From the NCBI RefSeq assembly GCF_002975205.1, contig NZ_PCOC01000002.1, forward strand, positions 2,049,501 through 2,113,500: a stretch of DNA of 64,000 nt, given 5' to 3'. The position numbers were made by a program, and so were the translations under genes. Shown one piece after another: positions 34,946 through 43,914 of this stretch. The notes beneath the pieces are model-generated. The model saw nothing but the letters and a program-made list of their open reading frames with translations, had not been told where the DNA came from and searched no databases. Within the stretch, counting starts at the first letter, position 1. Each line of letters opens with the position of its first letter. Source of the DNA: Ochrobactrum vermis. GTDB lineage: Bacteria > Pseudomonadota > Alphaproteobacteria > Rhizobiales > Rhizobiaceae.

Positions 34946-36796
34946 CTAGTTCGTTTCGCTGGCGGCATTCGTGCGCCAGCGTGGATTGAAAATCGTCCTG
35001 TGGACGTCACGTCCACCTACGCCGGCACCGGCGACCGAGAAGCGGTCGTCAAATACCGTGAAGCTTTTTGTGCCCCAGCTCAGTGCTTCGATGCCGTCCC
35101 GCCCACGTTCGACGGTCGTAAAACCAGTCAGGGCTACCAGCGCTGTAAAACTGCATGCCATTGCCGGCCGATAGAGGCGGCTTGTCATTCGCACCTTATT
35201 TTCGCGGGTGTGCTGGATGACGATCATGGCCATCAGGAACAGGTAGAAACAGGCATTGACGATGGCGAAGATGAAAAAGCCTCGCGTCTGACCGGCATCG
35301 TTGACGAACAGAACCGGCAGAATGGACAGACCGGAGATGAGCGCATAGGGGGCGATCACCCGGAGCGGCACCGGATCGACCTCGGACGAGCCCTTCGGCG
35401 TGACACGAAAATCGACAAAAGAGCCGGTGAGCCAGTCACGGAAGGCGGCAAAGGCTCCAGCCAGAACCCAGGGCCAGCGCGCCAGCAGAAACAGCATGGC
35501 TTCCCAACTGAATATCCTGCCATCGACAGGGCGAAACGTCCTGCTCGACCGCCACCAGAATGCCAGCGCCAAAATCACCAGCGATTGCGGCATGAAGTGC
35601 ATCAGGAAAGCGGGATAGGTAACGCTGACGAAGTTATCGCCATAAGCCAGAATGGCAATCGGCAGAACGAATGTCAGCGCCAGAAAGAAGGCATAAAGAG
35701 GATACCAGAGCTGCGAGAACAGGAACTGGATCTTCAGGCGCAACGGCAGCCGTCCGATCAGCTTTGGCGTGTATTGCAGCAGGATCATCACAAGGCTACG
35801 TGACCACTGGAATTCCTGCGTCACCAGATCGGCGAAAGTGCGCGGGCCGTCGCCATGGGCGATGGCGTCCAGCGCATGAACACCGCGCCAGCCATGCGCA
35901 TTCATGAACAGGGTCGTGGAATGATCCTCAGCCAGTTCCGGTCCCAGGCCGCCGATTTCCTTCAGTGCTGCCGTGCGCACCGCATAGTGAGAGCCGATGC
36001 AGACAGGCGCGAAGCCGCCATTGTAACCGGCCTGCAGAGAGCCATGCATACTGGCTTCCACATAAAGACGTCCACGGGCCGACCAGCTTTCATGCGCATT
36101 GCGGTCGCAAATGCTCGGTGCCGAAACATAACCGACAGCCGGATCTGCGAAAGGCCGCAGCATATTGAAGAGATAACCCGGCTCAGGCACATGGTCGGCA
36201 TCGAGCTGCGAGACGAAATCGTAGCGCTCATAACCATAGTGATCGTAGAAGAAAGCGAGATTGCCTTCCTTGCACCGGGTACGGCGTGGCCATGTCTGCC
36301 GGTGATAGTCGGCACGGCCTTTGCGCGTGGAAACGAACACGCCATGCTCGCGGCACCAGGCGAGCGTCGAGGGCGATGGGTCTTCGTCGGCGAGCCAGGT
36401 ATCGTGCGGCACATCCTGCGCCAGCATGGCGCGCAATGTTTCAGCCACCACCTCGAAAGGTTCTGACGGGGCCTTGGTGACAACCATGGCAACGCGGCTT
36501 CCCGCCGGGATGCGAAGCGGCCCGGTCGGGCGTGCTGCATGGAAGAAGACGGTGATGAAGTAAAGCGGCAGGATCGTGATCCAGGCCAGCAGTGCCGTCA
36601 CCAGAATAGAGCCAAGCAGATGGTTGTGCTTTGCACTGATGAACCACCATTGCCAGAAATAGGCGATGGCGAGAGCCCACAGGACAATACCCACCAGATA
36701 TTCCACCCGCTTGCGGCCGGTGAAGACAGGCGCGAGCAACGGTCCGCTGTCGCCTGTATCGCCGTGATGAGCTGGATGAAACACGCGCTTTTTCAT
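34946..36796 (-). CDS. Membrane glycosyltransferase, family GT2 (processive, cellulose-synthase-like)
   Basis: 616 residues: two N-terminal membrane helices (to ~85), a cytoplasmic GT-A domain (~100-335), then about five helices. Motifs are DEDPS (138-140 region), DAD at Asp199-Asp201 (VSQLDADHVPEPGYL), the ED pair Glu290-Asp291 (ELAEDHSTT) and, where processive synthases have Q-x-x-R-W, the variant QEFQWSR (327-333). The architecture matches synthases that polymerise a sugar while threading it across the inner membrane. It overlaps galE by ATGA and lies 19 bases before the UDP-glucose dehydrogenase gene. No PilZ domain is seen. The donor sugar is unknown; UDP-xylose, UDP-glucose or UDP-galactose are all made by neighbours. 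Confidence 0.88.
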   Translation of the reverse strand: MKKRVFHPAHHGDTGDSGPLLAPVFTGRKRVEYLVGIVLWALAIAYFWQWWFISAKHNHLLGSILVTALLAWITILPLYFITVFFHAARPTGPLRIPAGSRVAMVVTKAPSEPFEVVAETLRAMLAQDVPHDTWLADEDPSPSTLAWCREHGVFVSTRKGRADYHRQTWPRRTRCKEGNLAFFYDHYGYERYDFVSQLDADHVPEPGYLFNMLRPFADPAVGYVSAPSICDRNAHESWSARGRLYVEASMHGSLQAGYNGGFAPVCIGSHYAVRTAALKEIGGLGPELAEDHSTTLFMNAHGWRGVHALDAIAHGDGPRTFADLVTQEFQWSRSLVMILLQYTPKLIGRLPLRLKIQFLFSQLWYPLYAFFLALTFVLPIAILAYGDNFVSVTYPAFLMHFMPQSLVILALAFWWRSSRTFRPVDGRIFSWEAMLFLLARWPWVLAGAFAAFRDWLTGSFVDFRVTPKGSSEVDPVPLRVIAPYALISGLSILPVLFVNDAGQTRGFFIFAIVNACFYLFLMAMIVIQHTRENKVRMTSRLYRPAMACSFTALVALTGFTTVERGRDGIEALSWGTKSFTVFDDRFSVAGAGVGGRDVHRTIFNPRWRTNAASETN

Positions 36797-37779
36797 GTCC
36801 GCATCTCCAGACCGAAGAAGGGTGCGGCTGTGCGGATAATCGTATCAAGGTCGGAATGGAGCGTGCGAAAGCCAAGCTTTGCTGCAGCTTCAGCCGGATC
36901 GGCATAAAGGGCCGGCGGATCGCCTGCGCGGCGCGGCCGCATTTCGATAGGCACCTTGCGCCCGGTCAGCCGGTCTATCGCATCCACGATTTCCCTGATG
37001 GATGTTCCACGCCCGGTTCCCAGATTGAGGACGAGATTACCGCCGCCGTTCAGAAGATGCTCGACCGCAAGCACATGCGCCCGTGCCAGATCGGCCACGT
37101 GAATATAGTCACGAATACAGGTGCCGTCCGGCGTATCATAATCATCGCCGAACACTTCGAGACAGTCCGTCCTACCCGCCGCAGCCAGCATGGCGCGCGG
37201 TATCAGGTGAGTTTCCGGATCATGTTCTTCGCCCAGTTCGCCATCCAGATCCGCACCGCAGGCATTGAAGTAGCGCAGCGCCGCATAGGACATGCCATAG
37301 GCTGCCGAATAATCGGCCAGCATATGTTCCGCGATGAGTTTTGTGCGTCCATAGGGATTGATCGGATTTTGCGTTTCGCCTTCGCGGATCGGCAGCACAT
37401 CAGGAATACCGTAAGTCGCGCAGCTCGACGAGAATATGACCGGACGCCCGCCTGTCAGGCGGCTGGCTTCCAGAACGGAATGGATGCCGCCGACATTGTT
37501 GCGATAGTATTTTGCCGGGTCCGTGACAGACTCTCCAACATAGGCCGAGGCCGCAAAATGGATGATGGCTGCCGGATCAAAGGTCCTGATCGCAGCGGTA
37601 AGCTGTTCCTGTGAAAGCGTATCGCCTTCGACAAAATCGCCCCAGCGCACAGAAGATCTGTGTCCGGTCGACAGGTTGTCATAGACGACCGGCGAAAACC
37701 CGCTTTTATGCAGAAGCTTGGCGGTATGGCTGCCAATGAAGCCCGCGCCACCGGTTACGAGTATGTTCGGCCGGGTCAT
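36793..37779 (-). CDS. galE: UDP-glucose 4-epimerase
   Basis: 328 residues. NAD-binding motif [16 protein letters not shown], catalytic [11 protein letters not shown] and [12 protein letters not shown] (Tyr-x-x-x-Lys), and the signatures [16 protein letters not shown] and [13 protein letters not shown] mark a GalE. It interconverts UDP-glucose and UDP-galactose; some family members also interconvert UDP-xylose and UDP-arabinose, which matters because the first gene of this operon makes UDP-xylose. Both ends overlap their neighbours by 4 bases (ATGA), giving tight translational coupling. Confidence 0.93.
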   Translation of the reverse strand: MTRPNILVTGGAGFIGSHTAKLLHKSGFSPVVYDNLSTGHRSSVRWGDFVEGDTLSQEQLTAAIRTFDPAAIIHFAASAYVGESVTDPAKYYRNNVGGIHSVLEASRLTGGRPVIFSSSCATYGIPDVLPIREGETQNPINPYGRTKLIAEHMLADYSAAYGMSYAALRYFNACGADLDGELGEEHDPETHLIPRAMLAAAGRTDCLEVFGDDYDTPDGTCIRDYIHVADLARAHVLAVEHLLNGGGNLVLNLGTGRGTSIREIVDAIDRLTGRKVPIEMRPRRAGDPPALYADPAEAAAKLGFRTLHSDLDTIIRTAAPFFGLEMRT

Positions 37780-38744
37780 CTCGCCACCTCGAACAGCTCG
37801 CCTGAGGGTCTGGCCAGTTGGCGTTCGAAATATGCGATCGTCTGCTTCAGCCCTTCGACAAGTGCTATCTGTGGTTCCCAGCCAAGCTCGCGCTTTGCCA
37901 GCATGATGTCGGGACGCCGCTGGCGCGGATCGTCTGTGGGCAGCGGACGATAGACAATGCGCGACGCCGAACCGGTCAGCGCAATGATCTGCTCGGCCAG
38001 CTCACGGACGGTAAATTCCCCCGGATTGCCAAGATTGACGGGCTTCTGAAGCTGGCTGTTCATCAACCGGCTGAAACCTTCGATAAGATCATCGACATAG
38101 CAGAAAGACCGGGTCTGCGAGCCATCACCATAGATGGTTATCTCTTCGCCCTTGAGCGCCTGCACGATGAAGTTCGACACGACACGGCCATCGTCAGGCC
38201 GCATGCGCGGGCCATAGGTATTGAAGATGCGCACGATACGGATATCGACGCCATACTGCTTGTGAAAATCGTAAAACAGCGTTTCGGCCGAACGCTTGCC
38301 TTCATCATAGCATGAGCGGGGACCGAAGGAGTTTACATTGCCCCAATAGGCTTCCGGTTGCGGATGTGTTTGCGGATCACCGTACACTTCCGACGTCGAA
38401 GCCTGAAAAATCCGGGCCTGATAATGCGCTGCAAGCTCAAGCAGATTGAGCGAGCCCATGACGCTCGTCTTCATCGTGTGAACCGGATCGGCCTGATAAT
38501 GCGGCGGCGATGCCGGGCACGCCAGATTGTAAATCTCGTCTACCGGCAGATCAATCGGATGGACAATATCGTGGCGCACGAAGCTGAACGTGTCGTAACG
38601 CAGCAGATTGCGAATGTTCTCAAGCCGCCCTGTCGAAAAATTGTCGACACAGATGACAAAATTACCTTCGTTCAGAAGACGCTCGCAAAGATGAGAACCG
38701 AGAAATCCCGCGCCGCCTGCTACGAGAATACGCCGTGTTGCCAT
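37776..38744 (-). CDS. uxs: UDP-glucuronate decarboxylase (UDP-xylose synthase)
   Basis: 322 residues from the ATG at 38744 ([20 protein letters not shown]); a longer frame reaching 38840 lacks support. The protein has the UXS hallmarks: [27 protein letters not shown], catalytic [10 protein letters not shown], Tyr146-Lys150 (CYDEGKR), [18 protein letters not shown] and [16 protein letters not shown]. It converts UDP-glucuronate to UDP-xylose with bound NAD+. It is the first gene of the polysaccharide operon, with UDP-glucose dehydrogenase three genes downstream, so the full UDP-glucose to UDP-xylose route is encoded here. Confidence 0.93.
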   Translation of the reverse strand: MATRRILVAGGAGFLGSHLCERLLNEGNFVICVDNFSTGRLENIRNLLRYDTFSFVRHDIVHPIDLPVDEIYNLACPASPPHYQADPVHTMKTSVMGSLNLLELAAHYQARIFQASTSEVYGDPQTHPQPEAYWGNVNSFGPRSCYDEGKRSAETLFYDFHKQYGVDIRIVRIFNTYGPRMRPDDGRVVSNFIVQALKGEEITIYGDGSQTRSFCYVDDLIEGFSRLMNSQLQKPVNLGNPGEFTVRELAEQIIALTGSASRIVYRPLPTDDPRQRRPDIMLAKRELGWEPQIALVEGLKQTIAYFERQLARPSGELFEVAR

Positions 38745-39005
38745 GCGCTCTGCAGATATACCCGATGATCTAAAGTTTATACTCACGAGAGCCTCCAACG
38801 CTACTAATTCACTTGCGCTATCTGGTAAAACGCAAAGCATTCCCGTCGGCGCGTTCGAATAGAAGCGCTCTGATCAATGGTTTTTTGCTTGCTTTACTCG
38901 ATGATTGAAGATAGCGGCGCTGAAGACATGAGTCGTTAGCGTAGAATCCGGAAACTTATCCTTGCGTCCATTTTTGACGCCAGGCGGTCCCGGTCGCTGA
39001 AGAAC

Positions 39006-39365
39006 CTATTCACAAGGTTTGATATGGATTGGCTTTTCCTCGGCCTTGCCCAGCTCGATACATTTTTGCCCTGAGCAGAACGTCCAGCCCCCGCCTGTCT
39101 TGCCGGAGGCAGCAAGAACGATTTCCCGGCGTGGAGGAATGTTTGGGTGATAGACATACCAGCCATTCTTGAGAACTGCATCTGCAGGCGGGTCCATGCC
39201 AGCGCCGGAGCCCTTGATCCGTGCCTCGGACAGGACCAGCCCCTGCGGCGTCACATTCCAGGACTCCTGCCACGGCACTTTCTCGACGCTGTGCATCCAT
39301 GAGAGCAGAAAGCTTGTGGCGGCGATTTTCAGGACGCCGCCAGCCGTTGCAATGCAGACTGCCAT
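39006..39365 (-). CDS. DUF1850 protein linked to TRAP permease
   Basis: 119 residues if begun at the ATG at 39365, which overlaps the TRAP stop codon by one base (TGATG); an in-frame ATG at 39413 would overlap the TRAP gene by 49 bases. An N-terminal hydrophobic segment (VCIATAGGVLKIAATSFLLSW) is followed by a compact domain ending ELGKAEEKPIHI. The DUF1850 family is almost always encoded after fused TRAP permeases of the TAXI class; its function is not established. The short gap and overlap support a single operon. Confidence 0.78.
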   Translation of the reverse strand: MAVCIATAGGVLKIAATSFLLSWMHSVEKVPWQESWNVTPQGLVLSEARIKGSGAGMDPPADAVLKNGWYVYHPNIPPRREIVLAASGKTGGGWTFCSGQKCIELGKAEEKPIHIKPCE

Positions 39366-41470
39366 CAACCTGATGACGCGACGACGGAAGGTCGCGATCT
39401 CCAGAAATGCCATACAAGAAAGGCCGCACAGGCCGCAAAGCCGAGCTCATCGCTAAACGGGTAGGTCGCGAGCATCAGAGCAATGGCCATGAAAGCCCAT
39501 ATGCGTTCCCACATATTCAGCGGTGTTCGAAGATGGCCGATGGCTGCGGCGCCCCAAAGCAGAATGCTGAGCAGCGCCTTGATGAACATATAGACAAAGG
39601 CAGGCCAGAAGCCGAATTTTTCGGAAAGAGGCCCGCCCTCCTGAAGCATGATAACCGGCTCGTACACTGCCATGAAGGGCACTGCAAAACCCGCAACCGC
39701 GATGCGGATCGCCTGCATGCCGATCTTCATGCCGGACTCTCGCGCAATCGGCGCTGCCGCAAAAGCTGCAAGCGCGACAGGCGGAGTGAGGTCGGCCATG
39801 ATCCCGAAATAGAAGACGAACATATGCGACACCAGCAGCGGCACTTCGAGATGAAGGAGTGCCGGACCAGCGATCGAGGATGTGATGATGTAATTTGGAA
39901 TGGTCGGAATGCCCATGCCGAGGACGAGGCAGGCCAGCATGGTCAGTACCAGCGAGAAGAAGAGCGAGTTTTCTCCGACACTGACGATCACGCGCGCGAA
40001 AGTCGATCCGGCACCGGTCAGCGCCAGAACGCCGATGATGACGCCGACCAGCGCACAGGCGATGCCCACGGGCAGCGCATTCTTGGCACCTTCCGCGAGG
40101 CTTTCGAGGCAAAGCCTCAGCGTTTCACGTCCGCCGCGCACCAGAAAGTTTATCGCGACCAAGAGTGCAACAAGACAGATGATCAGCGTGATGCCGCGCA
40201 GGACATAGCCGAAAATATTGAAGGTGGTGCCGAAAGCCGCAGCCGACATGACGCCGAGCGCGACCCAGAACAGCACGCGCAAAGGCATGGACATGGAGCC
40301 GGAAACCGGCACACCCAGAATGATGAGCGCGGTCAGGCTGAGGCCAACCGTGCCTGCAAAAAGCGGCGTATAACCGGAGAAAAGCAGCCAGACCAATGCG
40401 ACCAGAGGCAGAACCAGAAACCAGCGCTTTCGGATTGCCTCCAGTGCGCTTGGCATTTCACTTTTGTTGAGGCCCTTCATCTTGAGACGGCGCGCCTCAA
40501 GATCAACCATCACGAAGACAGTTATGAAGTAGAGAATTGCAGGAACGATTGCCGCTTTGACGATCTCGACATAGGGCAGGCCGAGCGTTTCGGCCATGAT
40601 GAACGCGACCGCACCCATGACCGGAGGCATGATCTGGCCTCCCATGGAGGCCACCGCTTCGACACCGCCGGCAAAGGCCGGACGGAAGCCGGAACGCTTC
40701 ATGAGCGGAATGGTGAACGCGCCTGTCGTCACAACATTGGCGACGCCGGAACCGTTGATAGTCCCCATGAGTGCGGACGAGATTACCGAAACTTTTGCAG
40801 GCCCGCCCCGTGACGCGCCGACCGTTCCCATGGCAATATCGTTGAAGAGCTGGATCATGCCAGCGCGTTCGAGAAATGCCCCGAACAGGATGAAAAGGAA
40901 AATATAGCTCGACGAGACATAGATCGGCGTGCCGTAAATTCCCTCTGTTCCAAGGAAGAGAACCTCGACCACCTGCTCGAAATCATATCCGCGATGATTG
41001 AATGGATGCGGCAGATATTGCCCGAACAAACCGTAAGCCAAAAAGATCGCGCAGATGAGCGGCAAGGTCCAGCCCATCATCTTTTTCCCAGCCCAAAAGA
41101 CGAGACCGACCACGAGAATGCCGATCACGATATCGAGCGTATTGGGTTCGCCAGCCCGGATCACCAGATCTTCGTAGAAAATCCAATGATAAAGGCTGAG
41201 CGCGAAGGCGACGATGGCGGCCAGCCAGAAGGCTGCTCGTTTGGCCGCGATCGTACTCGCATTGGCATAAAGGCCGAAGAGAAGCAGGAGCAGAAATCCG
41301 ACATGGATGGAGCGGACCACCTGACTTGGCAAGGGTGAATAGGCAGAAGTCCAAAGCTGGAAAACCGAAAAAGCCACGGCGATGGCAAACAGGATTTTTG
41401 CGCCTGCGCCCGTACCCCAGGCGGGAATATGCTCAGCCGATTCAACGGCGCTGTTCTCGCTCTGCGTCAT
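39365..41470 (-). CDS. TRAP transporter fused permease (4TM+12TM, TAXI class)
   Basis: 701 residues, about 17-18 membrane helices. The N-terminal third corresponds to the small DctQ-like subunit and the rest to the large DctM-like subunit, with the signature GTINGSGVANVVTTGAFTIP and PPVMGAVAFIMAETLG. It uses an ion gradient to import the ligand delivered by the TAXI binding protein encoded 147 bp upstream. AAGG lies upstream of the ATG. Substrates of TAXI systems are poorly known (glutamate, alpha-ketoglutarate and others). Confidence 0.93.
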   Translation of the reverse strand: MTQSENSAVESAEHIPAWGTGAGAKILFAIAVAFSVFQLWTSAYSPLPSQVVRSIHVGFLLLLLFGLYANASTIAAKRAAFWLAAIVAFALSLYHWIFYEDLVIRAGEPNTLDIVIGILVVGLVFWAGKKMMGWTLPLICAIFLAYGLFGQYLPHPFNHRGYDFEQVVEVLFLGTEGIYGTPIYVSSSYIFLFILFGAFLERAGMIQLFNDIAMGTVGASRGGPAKVSVISSALMGTINGSGVANVVTTGAFTIPLMKRSGFRPAFAGGVEAVASMGGQIMPPVMGAVAFIMAETLGLPYVEIVKAAIVPAILYFITVFVMVDLEARRLKMKGLNKSEMPSALEAIRKRWFLVLPLVALVWLLFSGYTPLFAGTVGLSLTALIILGVPVSGSMSMPLRVLFWVALGVMSAAAFGTTFNIFGYVLRGITLIICLVALLVAINFLVRGGRETLRLCLESLAEGAKNALPVGIACALVGVIIGVLALTGAGSTFARVIVSVGENSLFFSLVLTMLACLVLGMGIPTIPNYIITSSIAGPALLHLEVPLLVSHMFVFYFGIMADLTPPVALAAFAAAPIARESGMKIGMQAIRIAVAGFAVPFMAVYEPVIMLQEGGPLSEKFGFWPAFVYMFIKALLSILLWGAAAIGHLRTPLNMWERIWAFMAIALMLATYPFSDELGFAACAAFLVWHFWRSRPSVVASSG

Positions 41471-41562
41471 GAACGAACCTTCATCAGATTATGCAAGTTG
41501 AAATGAACAGTTACGGGAGCGATCCGATTGACAGGGATCGAGCGCCGTTGGCCGGAAAAGGG

Positions 41563-41592
41563 CGGTACCCGCGTAATCTCACTCGGGTACCG
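41563..41592 (-). terminator. Intercistronic hairpin between TAXI binding protein and TRAP permease
   Basis: Perfect 9-bp stem CGGTACCCG/CGGGTACCG (41563-41571 with 41584-41592) with a 12-nt loop, 25 bp after the binding-protein stop codon. No uridine run follows in the leftward direction, so it likely stabilises or partly attenuates the transcript rather than ending it. Confidence 0.6.
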
Positions 41593-41617
41593 ACTGCCGG
41601 GCAGGATTGCCGCCAGA

Positions 41618-42571
41618 CTATTCGATGCCTTTTTCCTTGTAGTAACGCAGCGCGCCGGGATGAACCGGGACAGGTGAGACGATGGTGCTTTTGTCGAGCT
41701 TGATTGCCTTTGCCGAAGAATGGGCGGCAGTCAGCTGGTCGAGATTCTCAAACAGCCCCTTGGTCATCTGGTAGACCAGTTCCTCATCCATATCGGGACG
41801 AACGATCAGATAGTTGATCACGGAAGCGGTGACGACATCCTTGTCCTGCCCGCTATAGGTATCCGCCGGGATCGTGTTGACCTGATAGGGCGCGCCGATC
41901 TTCTCGATGACGTCTGCCGGAACCTCAACGACGTTGATGTCGACCGAATTGGCAAGATCACGCAGCGAGGCAACGCCAAGTCCGGAGGATTGCAAGGTTG
42001 CATCCAGCTGGCGGTTTTTCATGAGTTCGACAGATTCTGCAAAGGGCAGATACTCGATCTTGCCCAGATCGTCATAGGAAAGCCCGGCAGCCTCCAGAAT
42101 GGTCCGCGCATTTAGTTCGGTTCCGGATTTCGGTGCGCCGACGGAAAGCCGCTTTCCCTTGAGATCGGCCAATGTCTTGATGCCGGATTCCTTGGAGGCG
42201 ACGATCTGGACATAATTCGGATAGATTGCTGCAAGGGTGCTCAGATTGGTGAGCTTCTTCTTAAAACCGGCTGCTTCATTTCCTTCATAGGCATCACGCA
42301 GGGAGTCGCCCAGCGTGAACGCAACCTCGCCGCGGCCACTATTGATGAGGTTGATATTCTCGATGGATGCTTTTGTGGCCTGCACAGAAGGGCGCACATC
42401 GGGAATGCCCGAATAGATTTTTTCCATCGCGACACCCAGCGGATAGTAAACCCCGCTGGTACCGCCAGTCAGAATATTTACAAATTCCTCGGCCTTCGCT
42501 TGTGCCGCGCCCCAAACCAGCCCGAGCGCCGTCGCCAGAGAAACAGTCGTCTTCCGATTAAAGATTTGCAT
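41618..42571 (-). CDS. TAXI-family TRAP transporter solute-binding protein
   Basis: 317 residues, with GAGGAGG before the ATG. The signal peptide (TTVSLATALGLVWGAAQAKA) is followed by the TAXI core: ILTGGTSGVYYPLGVAMEKI, SGRGEVAFTLGDSL, GKRLSVGAPKSGTELNARTI and QSSGLGVASLRDLA. Periplasmic receptor that hands its ligand to the fused permease encoded downstream. The ligand cannot be read from the sequence. Confidence 0.93.
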   Translation of the reverse strand: MQIFNRKTTVSLATALGLVWGAAQAKAEEFVNILTGGTSGVYYPLGVAMEKIYSGIPDVRPSVQATKASIENINLINSGRGEVAFTLGDSLRDAYEGNEAAGFKKKLTNLSTLAAIYPNYVQIVASKESGIKTLADLKGKRLSVGAPKSGTELNARTILEAAGLSYDDLGKIEYLPFAESVELMKNRQLDATLQSSGLGVASLRDLANSVDINVVEVPADVIEKIGAPYQVNTIPADTYSGQDKDVVTASVINYLIVRPDMDEELVYQMTKGLFENLDQLTAAHSSAKAIKLDKSTIVSPVPVHPGALRYYKEKGIE

Positions 42572-43015
42572 ATTTCCTCCTCACTCCAATAGATTTTGCC
42601 GTTGTGCAAGTACCACAGCTAAGCGGGGAGCTTTTGCAAATCACTTCCCCCACCGCATTTCATAATGTCCTCCCACGGAACTGCGGAAACGCTATCGCAT
42701 TCTGGAAGAAATCCCAAATGTTTTTGGTCGCTAAAACATCTTCTGTATAATTCTTTATTTTCTGTTGCGCGTTAATTCAGGATGACAAGTCTCCCCAACG
42801 GACTTGCATGCAAACAGTGAATGAAAACAGATAAATGGCGTGAGAGGATCACAACGCACATGGCGTTACTTTTAAAAATCGAGCCGACCCGATTTAAGCA
42901 GATCGAAATATGCTCACGAGCATTTCCAGTTTAACTTGAGCCATTGGAAATACTCTATCCAGTTGTTTTACGCGCATCATTTCCGAAAACCGCTGCGCAC
43001 GTTTCGGAATGCGCT
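42572..43015. other. Intergenic region with a dispersed repeat and a palindrome
   Basis: 444 bp without a gene, between the TAXI gene and the GntR-type gene, both leftward. It holds the TAXI promoter region, a 10-bp palindrome TTGCATGCAA (42804-42813), and at 42965-43017 a second copy of the dispersed block also seen at 31297-31347, overlapping the last codons of the GntR-type gene. Confidence 0.55.
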
Positions 43016-43702
43016 CTAACGCAGAATATCCGACAAACGCTTCTGCTCTTTGTCGACACGCTCAAGATTGAGGCCTGCCAGCAGATCGAGAATATGGGTC
43101 TTCATCAAGACCGCAGCCTCGCCGCTCTTGTGCTTTTCAATCGCGTCGACCAGCGCGTGGTGTGCATCGCACTGGCAGGTTGTCTCGCGCCGTTCCCAAT
43201 AGAGCGAAATGATGAGCGAGGAACGCGGCAGCAGATCACCGACAAAACCCGCCAGAATCGAATGCCCTGAAATCTCGGCCAGATGCGTGTGAAAAAGCGC
43301 CGACAGCATGATAGCCTCGCTGTCGCGTCCAGCGTGAAGCGCCTCGTGTTCGTCGTGGAGATGCTGGCGTAGCTGCCTGACCTGCTTGGGCTTGATGACC
43401 TTCGCCGCAAGTGAAGCCACCTCCGGCTCGATCAGCAAGCGCGCCTCAAACACTTCGCGCGCTTCTTCGCGTGAGGGCTCGGCAACGAAAGCTCCGCGAT
43501 TGGGTTCCAGACGCACAAGCCTGTCATGGGCCAGTGCCTGCAAGGCCGCGCGCACGAAGGCGCGGCTGACGGAATAGATCGTCGCCAGCTCGTCCTCCGG
43601 GAGCTTGGTCCCAGGAAGCAGACGATGGCTGACAACCGCATCGCGCAAGCCGTTATAGACCGGAAGCCAGCGGAGATTTCCGCCGCCGTTTTGGTCTGTC
43701 AT
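43016..43702 (-). CDS. GntR-family regulator, FadR/FCD subfamily
   Basis: 228 residues from the ATG at 43702; in-frame ATGs at 43723-43729 and an open frame to 43858 exist, but the longest would cover the candidate operator. The winged helix is VSHRLLPGTKLPEDELATIY and SVSRAFVRAALQALAHDRLV. The C-terminal FCD domain has RLLIEPEVASLAAKV and the metal-binding His positions in HTHLAEISGH and AHHALVDAI. Such regulators sense a carboxylate or amino-acid-like ligand. It lies at the end of the racemase/Liv transporter gene group and probably represses it. Confidence 0.88.
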   Translation of the reverse strand: MTDQNGGGNLRWLPVYNGLRDAVVSHRLLPGTKLPEDELATIYSVSRAFVRAALQALAHDRLVRLEPNRGAFVAEPSREEAREVFEARLLIEPEVASLAAKVIKPKQVRQLRQHLHDEHEALHAGRDSEAIMLSALFHTHLAEISGHSILAGFVGDLLPRSSLIISLYWERRETTCQCDAHHALVDAIEKHKSGEAAVLMKTHILDLLAGLNLERVDKEQKRLSDILR

Positions 43703-43825
43703 GTTCGTCTCAGCCAGGGTCATCATCATCCAGTAGAAGCTGTAGAAATGGCGGAGGTGATCGGGCGATACACCATCCGCATATCCAATTTTTTGCTCGC
43801 TTACATATCGAACACAGGTCCCACG

Positions 43826-43837
43826 AGTGTCAACAAT
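43826..43837. promoter_or_regulatory. Candidate GntR operator upstream of the gntR-type gene
   Basis: AGTGTCAACAAT differs by one base from ATTGTCAACAAT found upstream of the transporter binding-protein gene at 49564-49575. Paired arms around a 2-bp centre are typical of FadR/FCD-subfamily operators. The position, 124 bp before the preferred start, suggests autoregulation. Confidence 0.5.
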
Positions 43838-43914
43838 TTCGCCAGTTTTGATGCACAAACCCGGCTGAAATCATTCGGGACATCACGTTTTCGGATCAAA
43901 TCCAACATCATTTA

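Noticed and set aside
39407..40813. 468-codon plus-strand open frame across the fused TRAP permease
   Set aside because: Antisense to a well-supported membrane protein gene; translated sequence is charged low-complexity without family resemblance.
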